Below are positions 39,526 to 40,191 of a DNA stretch of 40,191 nucleotides, piece by piece. Each line of letters begins with the position of its first letter. The stretch's first letter is position 1. The translations under genes and the position numbers were made by a program. The stretch covers positions 1 through 40,191 of the forward strand of contig JAUNMG010000010.1 in NCBI GenBank assembly GCA_030531905.1, given 5' to 3'. The notes below the pieces were generated by a model. It was not told where the DNA came from, made no database searches, and saw only the letters and a list, made by a program, of their open reading frames with translations. This stretch comes from a bacterium (GTDB lineage: Bacteria; Bacillota_I; Bacilli_A; RF39; UBA660).

Positions 39526-40191
39526 TATCTTTAAAAATTTTCTTAACTCTTCAACTTTTAGACTAAGGCCACCTAGTAAATAGCCATCTATATATGTTGA
39601 TTTATTTATTTCTTCAATATTTTCTGCAGATAAACTTCCACCATATAATAGTAAATTTTCAGGATAGTCCTCTTTTATCTTTCTTAGAACATTGTCTATT
39701 TCTTCTCTATTTGGTGTATTACCTGTACCTATTGCCCAAATTGGTTCATATGCAATAATTATTTTTGATGTATCTTCTATATCTTTAAACGCATCTTTTA
39801 TTTCAGTCATTATTTTTACGGTTGTCATATTAGCTTCTTTTTCATTCTTATTTTCACCAACACATAATATTGGTGTGATTTCATTATCTAAAAGCATTCC
39901 AATTTTTTTATTTATCTCTTCATTAGACTCTTTCTGATATTTTCTTCTTTCAGAATGTCCTACAATTGAATACTTCACATTTAATGCTTTTAGTTGACTA
40001 GCAGACACCTCACCAGTAAAAGCTCCTTCATAATTACTTCCAACGTTTTGACTTCCTAATTTAAAATTTGTTAGGCTAAACCTAGATAAATAAAGGTCAG
40101 ATGGACATAAGACTAATTCATGTTTACTTTCTAAAGTATTTAACCCTGCTTGATATTTTATAAATTCATCTATTAATAAATTACATTTATT
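39517..40191 (-). CDS. tpiA: triosephosphate isomerase, N-terminus cut by window end
   Basis: TpiA interconverts dihydroxyacetone phosphate and glyceraldehyde 3-phosphate in glycolysis. The frame is open to the window end, giving 224 residues of about 250; the visible part starts just after the catalytic-lysine region (NKCNLLIDEF). The segment NYEGAFTGEVSASQLKALNV, the catalytic histidine in IVGHSERR, the catalytic glutamate with loop 6 in AYEPIWAIGTGNTP and the phosphate-binding YGGSLSAEN and GYLLGGLSLK are all present. A terminator follows. The rest of the gene and perhaps other glycolytic genes lie beyond the right edge. Confidence 0.97.
   Translation of the reverse strand, partial: NKCNLLIDEFIKYQAGLNTLESKHELVLCPSDLYLSRFSLTNFKLGSQNVGSNYEGAFTGEVSASQLKALNVKYSIVGHSERRKYQKESNEEINKKIGMLLDNEITPILCVGENKNEKEANMTTVKIMTEIKDAFKDIEDTSKIIIAYEPIWAIGTGNTPNREEIDNVLRKIKEDYPENLLLYGGSLSAENIEEINKSTYIDGYLLGGLSLKVEELRKFLKIIG

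Noticed and set aside
227-40191. UGA read as tryptophan (Mollicutes code)
   Set aside because: Known Trp positions checked in leuS and other genes are TGG, and no gene needs an in-frame TGA to be complete. TGA looks unused, not reassigned.
1-40191. CRISPR arrays, prophage, insertion sequences or a replication origin
   Set aside because: I found no regularly spaced direct repeats, transposase or integrase, phage structural genes, or dnaA-box cluster.

Overview
The window comes from a low-GC, endospore-forming member of the Bacilli, probably an uncultured gut lineage near Erysipelotrichales or RF39 (lineage is inference). The base composition is strongly AT-rich. EzrA, YtxG/YtxH-like proteins, a YtgP-type MurJ, tandem FemAB ligases, T-box leaders and a Firmicutes-type ribosomal protein S4 point to Bacilli. 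An alpha/beta-type small acid-soluble spore protein, a YdcC/GerS-like lipoprotein and a sigma-K-like promoter point to sporulation. None of the 37 ordinary protein genes ends in TGA: I count 24 TAA and 13 TAG.

Layout. 1-3500 (minus): spore protein, thiI and ezrA. 3500-4206: a compact module I read as a type I toxin-antitoxin locus, then the promoter and leader of rpsD. 4850-8070 (minus): a tyrosine T-box controlling tyrS, an exported beta-propeller protein and a histidine phosphatase. 8160-11370 (minus): YtxH/YtxG-like proteins, an acidic disordered protein, a lipoprotein and trmB. 11400-14220 (plus): a 70-residue protein behind a sigma-K-like promoter and two overlapping FemAB ligases. 14230-19965 (minus): MurJ flippase, an unknown protein, and a leucine T-box controlling a small membrane protein and leuS. 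19977-22400 (minus): a GH31 glycosidase. 22470-22780: a second copy of the toxin-antitoxin-like module. 22814-26109: an M15 peptidase (minus), then a patatin phospholipase and a radical SAM protein (plus). 26144-29230 (minus): a four-gene membrane operon (NfeD, SPFH/stomatin, TcaA-like lipoprotein, zinc-ribbon protein). 29369-33904: a secreted Ig-like protein (plus), fhs (minus), and a thioester-domain adhesin overlapping a sortase (plus). 33897-40191 (minus): an S41 protease, a coiled-coil protein, tRNA-Asn, a thioredoxin-like protein, a YhcG nuclease, a YdcC/GerS-like lipoprotein and tpiA cut by the window edge.

Most genes are core: translation (rpsD, tyrS, leuS, trmB, thiI, tRNA-Asn), cell envelope and division (ezrA, FemAB, MurJ, M15, S41, sortase), and central metabolism (tpiA, fhs).

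The most interesting signal is the pair of about 200-300 bp modules at 3667-3961 and 22472-22778. Each has a 27- or 31-codon hydrophobic peptide gene whose ribosome binding site lies in a hairpin. Each has a convergent antisense RNA with a similar promoter and start, ending in an intrinsic terminator at the toxin stop codon. In each, the 5' and 3' parts of the toxin transcript can pair over 22-27 bp, with sequence changes that keep the pairing. This looks like a duplicated type I toxin-antitoxin family that I cannot assign to a named one.
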